A DNA stretch of 64,000 nucleotides, from positions 104,709,563-104,773,562 of the forward strand of contig CM041297.1 in the NCBI GenBank assembly GCA_023052935.1. The letters are read 5' to 3'. Source of the DNA: Piezodorus guildinii. Taxonomy: Eukaryota; Arthropoda; Insecta; Hemiptera; Pentatomidae. The position numbers and the translations under genes were made by a program. Under the pieces are notes generated by a model. That model did not search any database. It saw only the letters and a program-made list of their open reading frames with translations, and had not been told where the DNA came from. Each line of letters opens with the position of its first letter. The stretch's first letter is position 1. Below, one piece after another: positions 10,706 through 21,346 of this stretch.

Positions 10706-11600
10706 GCATCACACGTCTTTCACTAACCTCGGATGTTAAAATGAGTTTAAGAACTAAAAAAAAAAGTTAAAATTGGGATTAAATTGGGCTTCAATGGAAA
10801 CATGTGTTTTTAATTAAATAATCTAACAATGGAAATTATTATCAACAATAATAAGTTACGTGTTTCTGTATAAATTTTACTGCTTAGTAATTAAAATAAT
10901 ATTTTATCTAAATCCTTTAGCTTTCTAATGGTATATTATACCGTTATATTTTAGTTATATCTATAATACTCTCCTAATGTTCGGGAGAAAAAGAACAAAA
11001 TAAATATGTTTGCTCTTATCTCCATTAGTTGGTTATCAAATCCATTCGTTCAACTTGTATATTTAGCAGTTTTTTTATGGATTCTATCAACTTATTGGCA
11101 TTGATAAAAAAACTTGGTTATTTTTTTAAATTTAAAGATAAATTAGAGGAAGAAAATTCAAATAATTCAGCATCAAACCCCTGTCAGGCTATATTAATCA
11201 GAATGAAACCTACATTATATTAAAGCTCATTAAATTTAACATCGATATATCGAGTTTTAATATAATCGTTAGAGCTATTTTTAAGAAAATCGCAAATAAA
11301 AGATGCAAACTTAATGGTATAAAGTGTCTCTTCTGGTTTGCCGATTTTCATGAAAAAGTTGCTATATCTCGGGGGCATATTAGTCTATGAATATATATGA
11401 AATTTTATTTTCGTCTGACTTTTTTTCGTGCTAACCTTACCACACACACACACACACACCAAATCTTTTTGTCTTTTGTACTCAGGAGACCCTAAACGTG
11501 TTTATTAAACGTAATTCAGGTTAAAACTCGAATTAGAAATTTTTAAAGATCGTAATACTTCTTACTATATATTTCATATATAGGTAATTAAAAGTAAAAA
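10690..11600 (+). repeat. CTTTCACTTACC repeat, copy C
   Basis: This nearly full copy starts with GCGGGCATCACACGTCTTTC and carries the family blocks in order: TTTAGCTTTCTAATGG, GGTTATCAAATCCATTCG, CTGGTTTGCCGATTTTCATG, a (CA)n tract at about 11441-11458, and CAGGAGACCCTAAACGTGT. It ends in ATATTTCATATATAGGTAAT. Small open frames inside it are non-coding noise. Confidence 0.8.
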
Positions 11601-11910
11601 GTCTAAATCATATTTATTAAATCATTTCAGGATCATGATTTTAATTTTAGTTTAACCGTTAATTGAAGCACTATCACTGGATAGTTTCTGCACAAGACAT
11701 TTTCACGCCCATTAATGTAAATTAGTCTTTGTAATTATTATATGTAATATAAATCTAATTGTAAATATTAATAAAATTTAATTTTAAAAAATTCAACTGT
11801 TAACGACAAAATGCAATAGTAGTATATAATTTTAATTCATAAAGAAGATAAATAAATTAATGTAGTAAATATTATTAAACTTAATGAGTTGTATATTTCA
11901 GGTTATTCGT
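11601..11910. other. AT-rich DNA, nothing recognised
   Basis: No repeat or coding signal seen. Confidence 0.5.
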
Positions 11911-11911
11911 T

Positions 11912-11995
11912 TAATGTAATTTTGTGCTACTATGGCTGATCGGACGATGTTAAAGTTATGTAGCACTGTTATGGTAGCCACTACACTACAGGTGC
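11912..11995 (-). mobile_element. SINE type A, internally deleted
   Basis: GTGCTACTATGGCTGATCGG, then ACGATG, matches the complement of the SINE A 3' end. It is followed directly by words resembling the SINE 5' end (TATGGTAGCC, ACAGGTGCCCC), so the central region is missing. Confidence 0.5.
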
Positions 11996-12600
11996 CCCTA
12001 CAAGGATTGTAATATAGAGATACTATAGCTATAACCATACAATGAGAAGTAAATGCAGGAAACCGAGTTTAAAAAATCAATACAATGTAAATAGGATTAG
12101 AATTTACAAAAAACTACTACTTTAACTTCATCAAGCTTAAGAGAACGCATTTGCCAATAAAATCAAAACATAATAATTTATCAAATATTTGATTTACACC
12201 CCCTTAAATATGGCTGTTATCGCACAATCTTACATGTAATATATCATACCTCAAATTAATGTTACCCTGTAATAAGATACCTACACAACATAATGATCTT
12301 TTCCTTAATTATTTTGTGTGGTTGAAATCCAAGAGGTCTTCCAAGAACCAAGAAGGAAACACAAGAAGCAACAATTAGTAATTTAATAAATAATAAAGAA
12401 AATTGATATTATAAAATTAAATGATGGGCTTAAAGACAATGAATAAAGATTAAATATAAGCGAACATTTCGAGTGAAATTTTAATGTTAAATGCTAGTGG
12501 CAACCGTACCAAACTCCGTAGCGTGGTTTAGAAGTTCACAGAAACCAAGAATCGCGTTGTCATTTCATACAGCGAGAGATATATATATTACCACTTCACC
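11996..12600. other. Mostly unrecognised AT-rich DNA
   Basis: The end (about 12525-12600) carries AGAAACCAAGAATCGCG, resembling repeat R1 seen at 14452 and 15699. The Tc1-like element appears to have landed near such a copy. Confidence 0.4.
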
Positions 12601-12610
12601 ATTTTATATA

Positions 12611-14232
12611 CAGTGAGTGTCAAAAGTATTCGGAATTCGTATTTCTTTTCATTTAATAATTGTATTTCACAACTATGAATTTATATAATTCTTTTTCATT
12701 CATAAATCTTTAAAAGATACTTCCATAAAGGAAAATCACTGACCAGATAACCGATAAGTTTATTGTGTATAAAAATATCCGATTAATCGTGGAAAATTAC
12801 AAAATCATCCAGTGTCAAAAGTATTCGGAAATTGTAATATCCTGTTGTTTAATGGTATCAAATATTTATATTCTCACTAATATTCGACATAATTTTATCT
12901 TCTAAACAATTTACTTACCTCATGTAGCATTACCCAAGCTTGGAAAGATTTTTTTTTTTTTTTTAAATAACGCCCTTAAATAAAAACGCAACGATCGAAC
13001 AACGGCTTCGAATAATTTTAAAAAGATAAATAGTTGAAATGTTAATTAACATTGATTAGAATATGTGGATGGCTATGTTTAGTGTTGATAATATAATAAT
13101 AAAAAATAAAAGGAAAAAATTGAGCGTCCATAAAATATTAATTGTTAAAATTAGAAGACTGATTATTCTCAAATAAGAAATCAATACCTCAAATGAGTAA
13201 ACCTGAGCTCATTTCTAAATTTTTCAGAACTTCTGGATACACAATAAGTGTTTCAACTGTTCGCCACGTTCTAAAAAAATATGACGAATAGAAAAACATG
13301 GTACAAGAAGTACGGAAAATGTCTTTCATTAGGCAAGGCATTAAGAGAATAGGCTGAATGTTTGTAACATTTTTTTAAAGAGAAGGTTGATGAATCAAAA
13401 TGTTTACAGATGGCTCCTTTACTAAAATAAATGGTTCTTATAAAAAAATTACAGATTAGAGGAAACCAAATGAAGAATTCAGTATGCCATAGTAAAACAC
13501 CTTGAGCGGTCTGTGATAGTCAGGTCTGTTTTTCTTTGAAAAAGTTAAATAATATTGGATTCATGGACAGCATTATTCATAGTAATGTGTATTTTTTAAT
13601 TATGTAAATCCAGAATTAAAAGTAGAAGAAAAGTGAAGAATAAAATACATTTTTAACATACGCGCGACCAAGACTCTGGATATATATACGTTATATATAC
13701 AGATTTATTCGCTGCAAAATTTTAAAAAAGTTCTCGAAATCTCTCTTCCATTATTTCTTTCAAATATAATTAACTATTTGTTGGCGCTGCTAACCAGGAA
13801 AATCAAGGAATACTAAATTCAAAATGAAAATAGCCTCAAGAAACAATAAGTGCTTGAGTAAGATAATATTTCACCCCAAACAATCAATTAATTAGTAAGA
13901 TAAATTCCTAGAAGGCTAAAATGTATAATTTGACAAAATAAATTTACCAACTGGATGTTCATTTATGGTCACTGCATTAATATAATTAGGAAACCACGAA
14001 ATTCCAAATACTTTTGACACCATTGGCTTACACTATTTTTAAATTTTTGTAAATGATCGTTCAAAACGTTAACAATAAAATGATTTTTGTCGTAATTTTT
14101 GGTTATAGCAATTGCATACCTTTCTTCTAACATTATAAAGTGTATAACAATTCCTTAAAAACATAAAAAATAAGTTAAAAGCAAGTAAATTACGGAATGG
14201 TAGTAAATTCCGAATACTTTTGACACTCACTG
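12611..14232 (+). mobile_element. Old Tc1-like element with paired (IR/DR) terminal repeats, 1622 bp
   Basis: The outer ends are inverted copies of CAGTGAGTGTCAAAAGTATT, then CGGAATT, at 12611-12637 and 14206-14232, flanked by TA (12609-12610, 14233-14234). Inner copies of the same word lie about 200 bases in: CAGTGTCAAAAGTATTCGGA from 12810 and its complement around 14001-14024. This four-site IR/DR layout is known from several Tc1-like transposons, where both sites bind transposase. The interior encodes a heavily decayed transposase. Confidence 0.9.
12985..13960 (+). pseudogene. Tc1-like transposase relic
   Basis: The coding region is full of stops and frameshifts but several family blocks survive. 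The second helix-turn-helix region reads ISVSTVRHVLKKYDE near 13250. The phrase WRKPNEEFSMP, with its tryptophan codon lost, lies near 13455-13490. CFSLKKLNNIGFMDSIIHSN follows at about 13520-13590 and corresponds to the WGCFS...G...G-hydrophobic-DG segment between the first and second catalytic aspartates. The aspartate boxes themselves are not clear enough to place. Decay is far greater than in the mariner at 5781, so this is the older element. Confidence 0.75.
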
Positions 14233-14451
14233 TATATATTACCACCTACATTTCAGGAAAGATTTTTTGGCTCGTTTAGAACTTTATTGCAATGTATTTT
14301 ACTTACAAACAATAAGTTTAAAAACATAAATCTTCTAAAGATTAAAAAAAATCAAAAACATTTATAATAATACTAGTGAGTCTCGGGTTCTAGTACTCGT
14401 TCGGGTGAAATTTGAATGTGGTGTCATTTATATTTAGAAATGCACTGTTTG

Positions 14452-14750
14452 ATCGATTTCGACTTTATCGCAGAAACCGAGATTTGCTAGGAGATATAGA
14501 CAGGAAAGAGAAAAAGAGACTTAAAAGCAGGAATATTCCATATTAACTTTCATGATTAACCCGTCAAATGAGTAAAATAATATAACAACGGAATTATGCA
14601 TTTTACACCAGCGAGGTTATGTTACACATAACAAAAAATCTGTTGCAAAATTATTAAATAATTTCAAATTTTACAAATAAAAAAATAATAAAATCGAAAA
14701 AAAGTTTGCTTCTTTAATATTGAAAACCGTTTGAATTGGGAAGCTAAAAA
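14452..14750 (+). repeat. Repeat R1, copy 1
   Basis: Blocks ATCGCAGAAACCGAG, AGACTTAAAAGCAGGAATAT, TTTTACACCAGCGAGGTTAT and AAAACCGTTTGAATTGGGAA recur in the same order at 15699-16290. Copy 1 runs directly into CTTTCACTTACC copy D. Confidence 0.75.
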
Positions 14751-15690
14751 TCTGGTGCACGCAACACACGACTTTCACTTACCTTCGTAGTTAAACTCAA
14801 TTTAAGAATTTTTAAATGTATTTAAAGATAAATATAAATTGTTAAAGAATTAATTAAATTGAAATTCAATGGAAACATGTGTTTTATTAAATAATCTATT
14901 ATATTGTTATCTATAACAAACAGTTTGCTTCATCGGCTCATCCTTATTAACTTTTACGATTCCATGTAATAGATAATATTTTTTCTAAAATCATTAGCTA
15001 TCCAACGGAATATTATAAATCTATATATCCTTGTGATAAACAACACAATAAAAACATATTTTTGCAATTTTCTCCTTTGGTTGTTTATCAAATCACCCTT
15101 ACGGGTAGAGGCATTCTATACAAAATAAATAAATAAATTCGCTCAACTTGTATATTTAGCTGTTTTTTATCAATTTTAACAAGATAATGTGTCTATTTTT
15201 TTTAAATCTACAAAATTAAAGTTACTTAAGAGGAAGAAAACTTAAAATATCGGCATTTAAGCCCTGTCAAACTATTTCAATCAAAATGAAACTTACATGA
15301 TATTAAAGCCCATTAAATTTTACGTTAACATATAGAGTTTAATCAAAATCGTTAGAGCTGTTTTTGAAAAAAACCTAGAAAGGTGCAAAATGCGTAGTTT
15401 AAAATGGCTCTTTTGGTCAGCTGATTTTGATGAAAAAGTTTCTGAATGATCTTGGGTGTATTTTTTTTTGTCTTAAATATGAAATTTCAGTTTCACAGGA
15501 CTTTTCGTTTTTCCCGGGAGTTACCCCCCACGCACACAGACCTTTTTGTGGGACTTGGTCATTTGGACTCTTAGGAGACCCTAAAACGTGTATTTTCGTC
15601 GAAAACTGGAATTAAAAAATTTTCACGATCGCAATACTTTCTCTTACAATATATTTCATATATGGGTATGTGAAAGTAAAAAATCAAAAT
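14751..15690 (+). repeat. CTTTCACTTACC repeat, copy D
   Basis: One of the most complete copies. It starts TCTGGTGCACGCAACACACG, then ACTTTCACTTACC, carries all internal blocks, and ends ATTTCATATATGGGTATGTG, then AAAGT. The last bases are a rough complement of the first, so the family has short terminal inverted repeats. A 44-base foreign piece at about 15097-15140 interrupts it. Confidence 0.8.
15097..15140 (+). mobile_element. Short retroelement 3' end inside copy D
   Basis: CACCCTTACGGGTAGAGGCA, then TTCTATACAAAATAAATAAA, is absent from other copies of this repeat. It ends in an (AAAT)n tail, as expected of a truncated LINE or SINE insertion. Confidence 0.5.
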
Positions 15691-15698
15691 CATTTATC

Positions 15699-16290
15699 CG
15701 GTTTAGAGTTCATCGCAGTAACCAAGAATCGGGAGAGGACAGAAAAGAGCAAGAGAGACTTATAAGCAGGAATACTCAATATTAACTTCCATGATTAACC
15801 TTACAGTTAAAATAACATATCAATGGTGGGATCACTTGTAGCTGGGCGGCTAGCGTGACAGCCTCCCATGCTAAAGGTCACGGGTTCAAACCCGCAGGTG
15901 GTCCTAGGATTTTTTAATGGGAGTAAAAAATCCTTAGTTACGCCGTCCTTCGGAGGGGACGTTAAAAGGTGGTCCCGAGCCTGTGCGATGTCAGGTACTC
16001 GTTAAAGATCCCTATCCTAATAAAACCTGGATAGACAAAATTTAGGACTCCCACTGTAGCATCGTCCGATTAGCCATAATAGCATAAAGTGACGTTAAAT
16101 AAATAAACAAACAAACATATCAATGGCCTTATACCTTTTTACACCAGCGAGGTTTTGTTGTGTATATAAAAAAATCTGGTGCAAAATTATAAATTAATTT
16201 CAAATTTTACTATTAAAAAAATACTAACATCGAAAAAAAGTTTTAAAACAAATATCGAAAACCGTTTGAATTAGAAGGCTAAAAATGTAG
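15699..16290 (+). repeat. Repeat R1, copy 2, split by a SINE
   Basis: This matches 14452-14750 and is interrupted by SINE A at 15827-16113. Together R1-D-R1 gives a near-tandem arrangement with a period of about 1.25 kb. Confidence 0.7.
15827..16113 (+). mobile_element. SINE type A, complete, 13-bp target duplication
   Basis: Perfect duplications AACATATCAATGG flank it at 15814-15826 and 16114-16126. The tRNA-like head has an A-box-like TAGCTGGGCGGCTAGCG and a B-box GGTTCAAACCC. The body contains GCCGTCCTTCGGAGGGGACG, then TTAAAAGGTGGTCCCGAGCC, and CCTGGATAG, and the tail is (AAAT)n(AAAC)n. The CCGTCCTTCGGAnGnGACGT core resembles the conserved Nin-DC-type SINE domain as I remember it. The 287-bp length makes this the best reference copy in the window. 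Confidence 0.9.
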
Positions 16291-16397
16291 GTTAATTATT
16301 TTCATTTGTTACCAAAATCGATTCCCCAAGTTTGAGTCAAAAAAGCCGCGGGGGCAGATATACCCTTTTCCAAGAATGGATATAGTAAATTTTGGAA

Positions 16398-18403
16398 GAT
16401 CATTCAGAGCTTAGAATTCATCCCCACTACCAACTCAATTCTAGAAGCTAATATAACCCTGGAAGAGATGCAGCTTTGTATTAATCTCTCTAAAAACAAC
16501 AAAGCTCCTGGACCGGACCTTATAATTTATGAAAATTTGAAGAATCTCACCCCAGAGTGGGAACACTATATTTTGAATTTATTCAATTCTGTACTTAAGA
16601 AAAATTACCTACCCAGTGGTCTAAATCCAAACTATACTTACTTTTTAAAAAAGGTAATAGAAGCGATGTAGATAACTATAGAGGTATATCCCTACTGAAC
16701 ACGATTGCTAAGTTATTTACCGCCATCATTGCGAGGAGAATAATGCTATGGGCGGACTCTCAAAATCTAATACCCGAAGAGCAAGCAGGATTCAGGAAAG
16801 GAAGAGGCTGCATTGATCATATCTTCACTCTTTCAGCACTTATCGGAATAACGTTCAAAACAGAAGGAAGATACCTATACGCCACCTTCATCGACCTCAA
16901 AAGAGCCTTCGATTCAGTTAATCACGGACTCCTTTGGAGAAAACTTATTACTCTAGGAATCGGGGGTAAAAAATTGTCAAAATTATTAAAATGTTGTATG
17001 ATAATGCATCAACACAAATTTCTGTTAACGAACAACTTTCAGAAGATATCGATATCACCTTAGGACTTTTACAAGGCGAAAGTCTGAGCCCAACCTTGTT
17101 CTTGCTATTCATCTCCGACATAGTTCAATTCTTTCATGACAAAGGAGCGGCAGGTATAAGCATAGACACCTTACATGAGGTGACAATGCTCCTTCTAGCT
17201 GATGATATCATCTTATTAAGTAACAGTTGGCATGGAGCACAGAAAAATATAAAAATACTACAGGAATACTGCAGTAACAATTCTCTCATATTAAATGCGG
17301 AGAAATCCAAAACTCTTGTTTTTCATAAATCTCCAAGGCTTAAACAGCTCAAACCGTTGTACTGGCATGATAAGATATTGGAGTATACAAAAAGGTATAC
17401 TTATTTGGGAGTTCCCTTCACATCATCGGGAAAATTTAAACAAGCATGTGGACACTTTACTCAGAAGTCATCAGTGGCATCTGCAAAAGTCATAGACATA
17501 TTGAAAAAAGGGAAAAGTGACTCTTGGGAAACAAAAATAACTTTATTTAACTCAATGGTCTCATCAACTTTGCTTTATGCTTCTGAAGTATGGAGTCCCA
17601 ATTATCTTGAGGCAATCGAAACGGTCCAACTTAAATTTTTAAAGCACTTATTTGGATGGCCTAGGAATACCTCAAATTATATAGTCCGTCTCGAAACAGG
17701 AAGAGAACCATTAGCCATGAAGGTGATTAAAAAGATGACAAATCTATGGACCAAGCTCGAGTCCATGCCAGAAGAACGACTTCCAAAACTTTGCTTCAAT
17801 AGACTGACATTATTAGACAAGGATAATCCCGACATAAACATCAATTGGGTGTCCCAATTTAGAGCAATAGCCGAGCTAAATGCCTTTGCAGAAGAGCTTT
17901 CTGTTCACCATACAAACGGACTTCTTCGATACAAAGACGACATACTGGAAAAAGCACATAACCATTATCTCTCAGCCGACATACAAAGGACCCTAAATTC
18001 GACTAACTATCCTATATATAGATTACTATGCAATTACAATGCTCCCGACCCTGAAATATACCTCACATTTAAACTACATATAAAGAAATTGAGATGTGTC
18101 AGCCAATTAAGAGTTGCAAATCCAGAACATATTAGAATCTATGGAAAAAACTCATCTCTTTTGTTCAAGTCACAAGAAAGCTGTATATTATGCAATCGAT
18201 TTATCTACAACAGTCTACATCACATTCTCCTTCCCTGCCCGGCACACAATGAACATAGACGGCAATTTCTTCAAAACTTCATCTTAGAATCTTCCGACAT
18301 CCAAAGTATCCATGCTATACTGAGTATCGATAGTGTAGATAAGTTACATAAAGTGTACTATTACATGATAGGAGTTCAAAAAGTGCTCAATTCTTTATCC
18401 TAG
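16398..18403 (+). pseudogene. LINE reverse transcriptase with C-terminal zinc knuckle, two frameshifts
   Basis: The open frame enters from the truncation point (SLEFIPTTNSILEANITLEE) and shows NNKAPGPDLI, the start of the RT. A frameshift near 16645 leads into FKKGNRSDVDNYRGISLLNT, QAGFRKGRGCIDHIF and YATFIDLKRAFDSV (palm aspartate). A second frameshift near 17000-17060 leads into a 470-codon frame (16991-18403). That frame has LLQGESLSPTLF, the catalytic LLLADDIILLS (aspartates at residues 71-72), YTYLGVPFTSSGKF and a C-terminal CX2CX9HX4C knuckle (C398, C401, H411, C416). Only two frameshifts and the intact duplication suggest a moderately young copy. The clade is uncertain; it is clearly not Jockey. 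Confidence 0.9.
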
Positions 18404-18680
18404 AACATTTTCTATTCAGTGTTTATTTTTATTTTATCTTCAAAGTGATATTTTGCTTATTTATTTTTCTGTTATAGCACCAGTAACTGTTTATTCTTTA
18501 ATCTGTAATTTATTTTTGAAAGTCAAATTGTTTTAGTAAATTTTCACTACTATTTTATTTATTTTTAATCGATATGTATATAAAGTTCTAAAACCATAAT
18601 ATTGTAATTTATAGCTAAGCTAGGCTCTATTTGTATGGGGAAGCCCCAAAGACAAAATAAAATTTCTATTTCTATTTCCC
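16398..18680 (+). mobile_element. 5'-truncated LINE with perfect 21-bp target duplication
   Basis: The sequence TGGATATAGTAAATTTTGGA plus A occurs exactly at 16377-16397 and 18681-18701, and the element lies between. The 3' end is AAATAAAATTTCTATTTCTA plus TTTCCC, a (TTTCTA)n-type tail rather than poly-A. Truncation removed the endonuclease and the start of the RT. A related but empty site is seen at about 62925-62965. Confidence 0.95.
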
Positions 18681-18701
18681 TGGATATAGTAAATTTTGGA
18701 A

Positions 18702-19190
18702 TCAACTCCTCAATTATCAAAATAACTCCCATAATCCTTAACATCTTATTGTATTAGACTGCTATATTCGGATTTAGCAGTTTAAGAACTAATAGTGATA
18801 AATCCTAATAATTCTAAAGACATTAATAGTGAATAACCCATTTAAATTTATCGGCTCAGTACCGAACAGCCCAACCTTCAACGTTACTTCACTTACGCCT
18901 CCTCCTACCCACCCCATCACCTCCGAGCTAAGTGATTAATGTACAAATTCTTAATAAAAGAAAAAACATGATTAATGGCTCCTCCAAGCTTTATATAAGA
19001 AATTCCACCTTTCGGTCAGCAAAAAGAACCTACCAGCTACCCGTGAAAAAGTGTGGGCCAAAAAAAAAGAAGGTAATAAGCCAGATTTTCCTTAAAGTTA
19101 ACGGCAAGAAGTAATACTTTTACTGTAATTTTTACAACGAAATAACGTTTAAATACAAAATCAAATTAAAAATATAACCTATTTAAAAAA
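18702..19190. other. Nothing recognised
   Basis: A 60-codon frame at 18932 is lysine-rich and matches nothing. A CT-rich patch near 18870-18930 is unexplained. Confidence 0.4.
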
Positions 19191-19197
19191 ATAATAA

Positions 19198-19315
19198 TTC
19201 GTACGCACAACACACGGCTTTCTGTATTTCCGCTCTGTTGTTTAAATCTATTCAAGAACTTTTTAATTAAGTTAACGTTAAAAATTATTAAAAGAATTTC
19301 GTTGAGTTGAGATGA
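19198..19315 (+). repeat. CTTTCACTTACC repeat, 5' fragment
   Basis: The segment from GCACAACACACGGCTTTCTG to the TTTTTAATTAAG region follows the family's left end with considerable decay, then stops at the RT relic. Confidence 0.45.
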
Positions 19316-19324
19316 AATACTTAT

Positions 19325-19770
19325 TTCAGACGTGCAGTGCGGATTTAGGAAGCATCATAATACAATTCACAATATACTAAAACTTCAACAAGCTGCCTCC
19401 GATTCATTTATACAGATATCATTAAAATATCCTATATCTATTACCATTGAGAAAGCTTTTGATACAGTTTGGAAGTAATAATTGAAAAATTGTTAGCTTA
19501 AAGAATTCAAAAACACCTTACTCAATTCATCATTATTTTTTTGTTATTGGCAATTTCAAGTGTGAATAGGAACATCCTTTTATCAAAAATCGAAAGAAAT
19601 CAATGGAATACTGCAGGGATTCGTGTTAAGCCCAACTAGTTTCATAATGACGATTGACAGAATTACAGACAGAACACTGTTATGCGTAGATGACCTCTTG
19701 ATATACCTTACTACAGCAACTGATAATTCTAAAAAACTTATTTTTTATTAAATAACATAACTGCATCCTG
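19325..19770 (+). pseudogene. Decayed LINE reverse transcriptase, palm region
   Basis: Translation in one frame gives QCGFRKHHNTIHNILKLQQA, then ISITIEKAFDTVW (palm, with EKAFD in place of the usual DxxxAFD spacing) and, after shifts, GILQGFVLSPTSF (motif B) and VDDLLIY (catalytic box, YVDD-like). The FRKHxxTxxNI and xDIEKAxDTxW pattern resembles RNase H-bearing LINEs of the I group. Several stops and shifts make it a relic. Confidence 0.7.
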
Positions 19771-19809
19771 GAGAAAATTATCAATGAATAGACGGAATAC
19801 TACCTGGAC

Positions 19810-20765
19810 TGAAGCTTGGAAATAAAAAAGACCACGTCAATGTACCATGCACATGTACCATGTCACCGAGCCTTTGCCGATGACCACAACTTACTAGCTA
19901 ACAATATTGAAGAGCTTACCCACAACTTACAGAGCCAGTACAGTATAGCTGTTAAGACCGGCTTGAAGATCTACATCCAGAAGACGGAATTCATGACTAG
20001 CATCAGGGATACTCCCTCTACAATCCTCCTAGAAGACACAACCATACTGAAAGTACCGGCAGTGAAGTATCTAGGATAATGGATCTCTGCGAATCTGAGC
20101 GAAAACCAAGCCATAGTCACCAGGTGAACCAAGTTTAAAAGAGCTTATCACTCCGGTAGAAGTATATACTCGTCCATTTGGAGTAGAAGGCATTTGCCTC
20201 TTCAAAAATCTCGAACTAAGACCCTAAAATTTAGTAGTAAAACAAAATTTAACAGTGTTCTGTATGCTTTCGAGGGTGCATTCTTGTAATGGTATTACTT
20301 ATAACATTATAAGTATGGTATTCATACAGGATTCAGCACAATGATGAACTGAATGAGCACCAGACGGATATCGTGACATGTGTGGGGAATAGACGATTGG
20401 ACTTTTATGGTCATGTGGCCCGCATGAATTTCCAAAAGACTATCCAACAGGATCTTCGACAGAGGCAAGGCCTACAATAAAAGTCGATCACAACAGGGAA
20501 GTCAGATCTTGAACAACTAGAGATCCCACTGATATATATGAATAATACCCAAGACCGACTGCAGTTCCGGCAACCTGTCCGAAAGGGGATTTTCCCAATG
20601 TCCCTTCTAAACAGTAAGAAGACCATAGGGACCAAATGGACAGAAGAGAGTACAGCCTACTCATAGTCAACAAATGAAGGAATTCTAAAAGAAGACCTTT
20701 ACGAAGAGTGGATAGGAGCCCTGCGGTTCTTAGTAGACCCAAACGGAATATATACAAAACAATAA
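19810..20765 (+). pseudogene. Decayed LINE reverse transcriptase, thumb and C-terminal region
   Basis: The frame at 19816 encodes FADDHNLLANNIEEL (catalytic ADD box), KTGLKIYIQKTEFMT and LKVPAVKYLG, typical of the RT thumb. Past a stop it continues WISANLSENQA. Downstream frames give CVGNRRLDFYGHVARMNFQK, a GHVARM box typical of RTE-like LINE C-termini, and end near ALRFLVDPNG. Numerous stops separate the parts. It is not continuous in family type with the relic just upstream, so it is probably a separate insertion. Confidence 0.7.
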
Positions 20766-20899
20766 AAATTATAATGTTTTTAAATCACTTTAAATTATGC
20801 TCTTCTAGTCAATTTGCATTACCTTCTCAATCAGTAGTACTATACATTACCTAATAGTATTTTAGAGAGAGAAAGTTTTGAAAATTTGGATAATTAGTC

Positions 20900-21290
20900 A
20901 TACTATTTCAATCGGTATAAAACCGACATGCAAGTAAAGCCTATTTGATTTTACAATAGCCTGAATTTAATGAACATCGTTAAGAGTTGTTTTTGAGAAA
21001 ATCATAAGTGGGTGCAAAACGCATAATACAAAGTGGCACTTCTGGTTCGTTAGTTTTAGTGAAGAAGTAGCTAAAACATGTCAGGAACATAGTAGACTTA
21101 TGATATGAATATGAAATTTCGAAACCTCACGACTTCTCGTTTATGAGATAGACTTACCCACATATACGACTTAATCATTTGAATGACGGAGGCCACCCTA
21201 AAACGTGGATTTACGAATTTGAACTTGAATTTGAAATGTTTCACGATCACAATATATTCTCTTAATATGTATTTAAATGAAATTAGAAAA
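20900..21290 (+). repeat. CTTTCACTTACC repeat, partial and degenerate
   Basis: Shared words include GTTGTTTTTGAGAAAATCAT, AAGTGGCACTTCTGGTT and CACCCTAAAACGTGGATTT, followed by CACGATCACAATATATTCTC. Left end absent. Confidence 0.6.
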
Positions 21291-21346
21291 AAAATCAGCT
21301 ATAATTTAAAATATAAGTGTGAGACAATTTAAGTGAATTGGAACAT

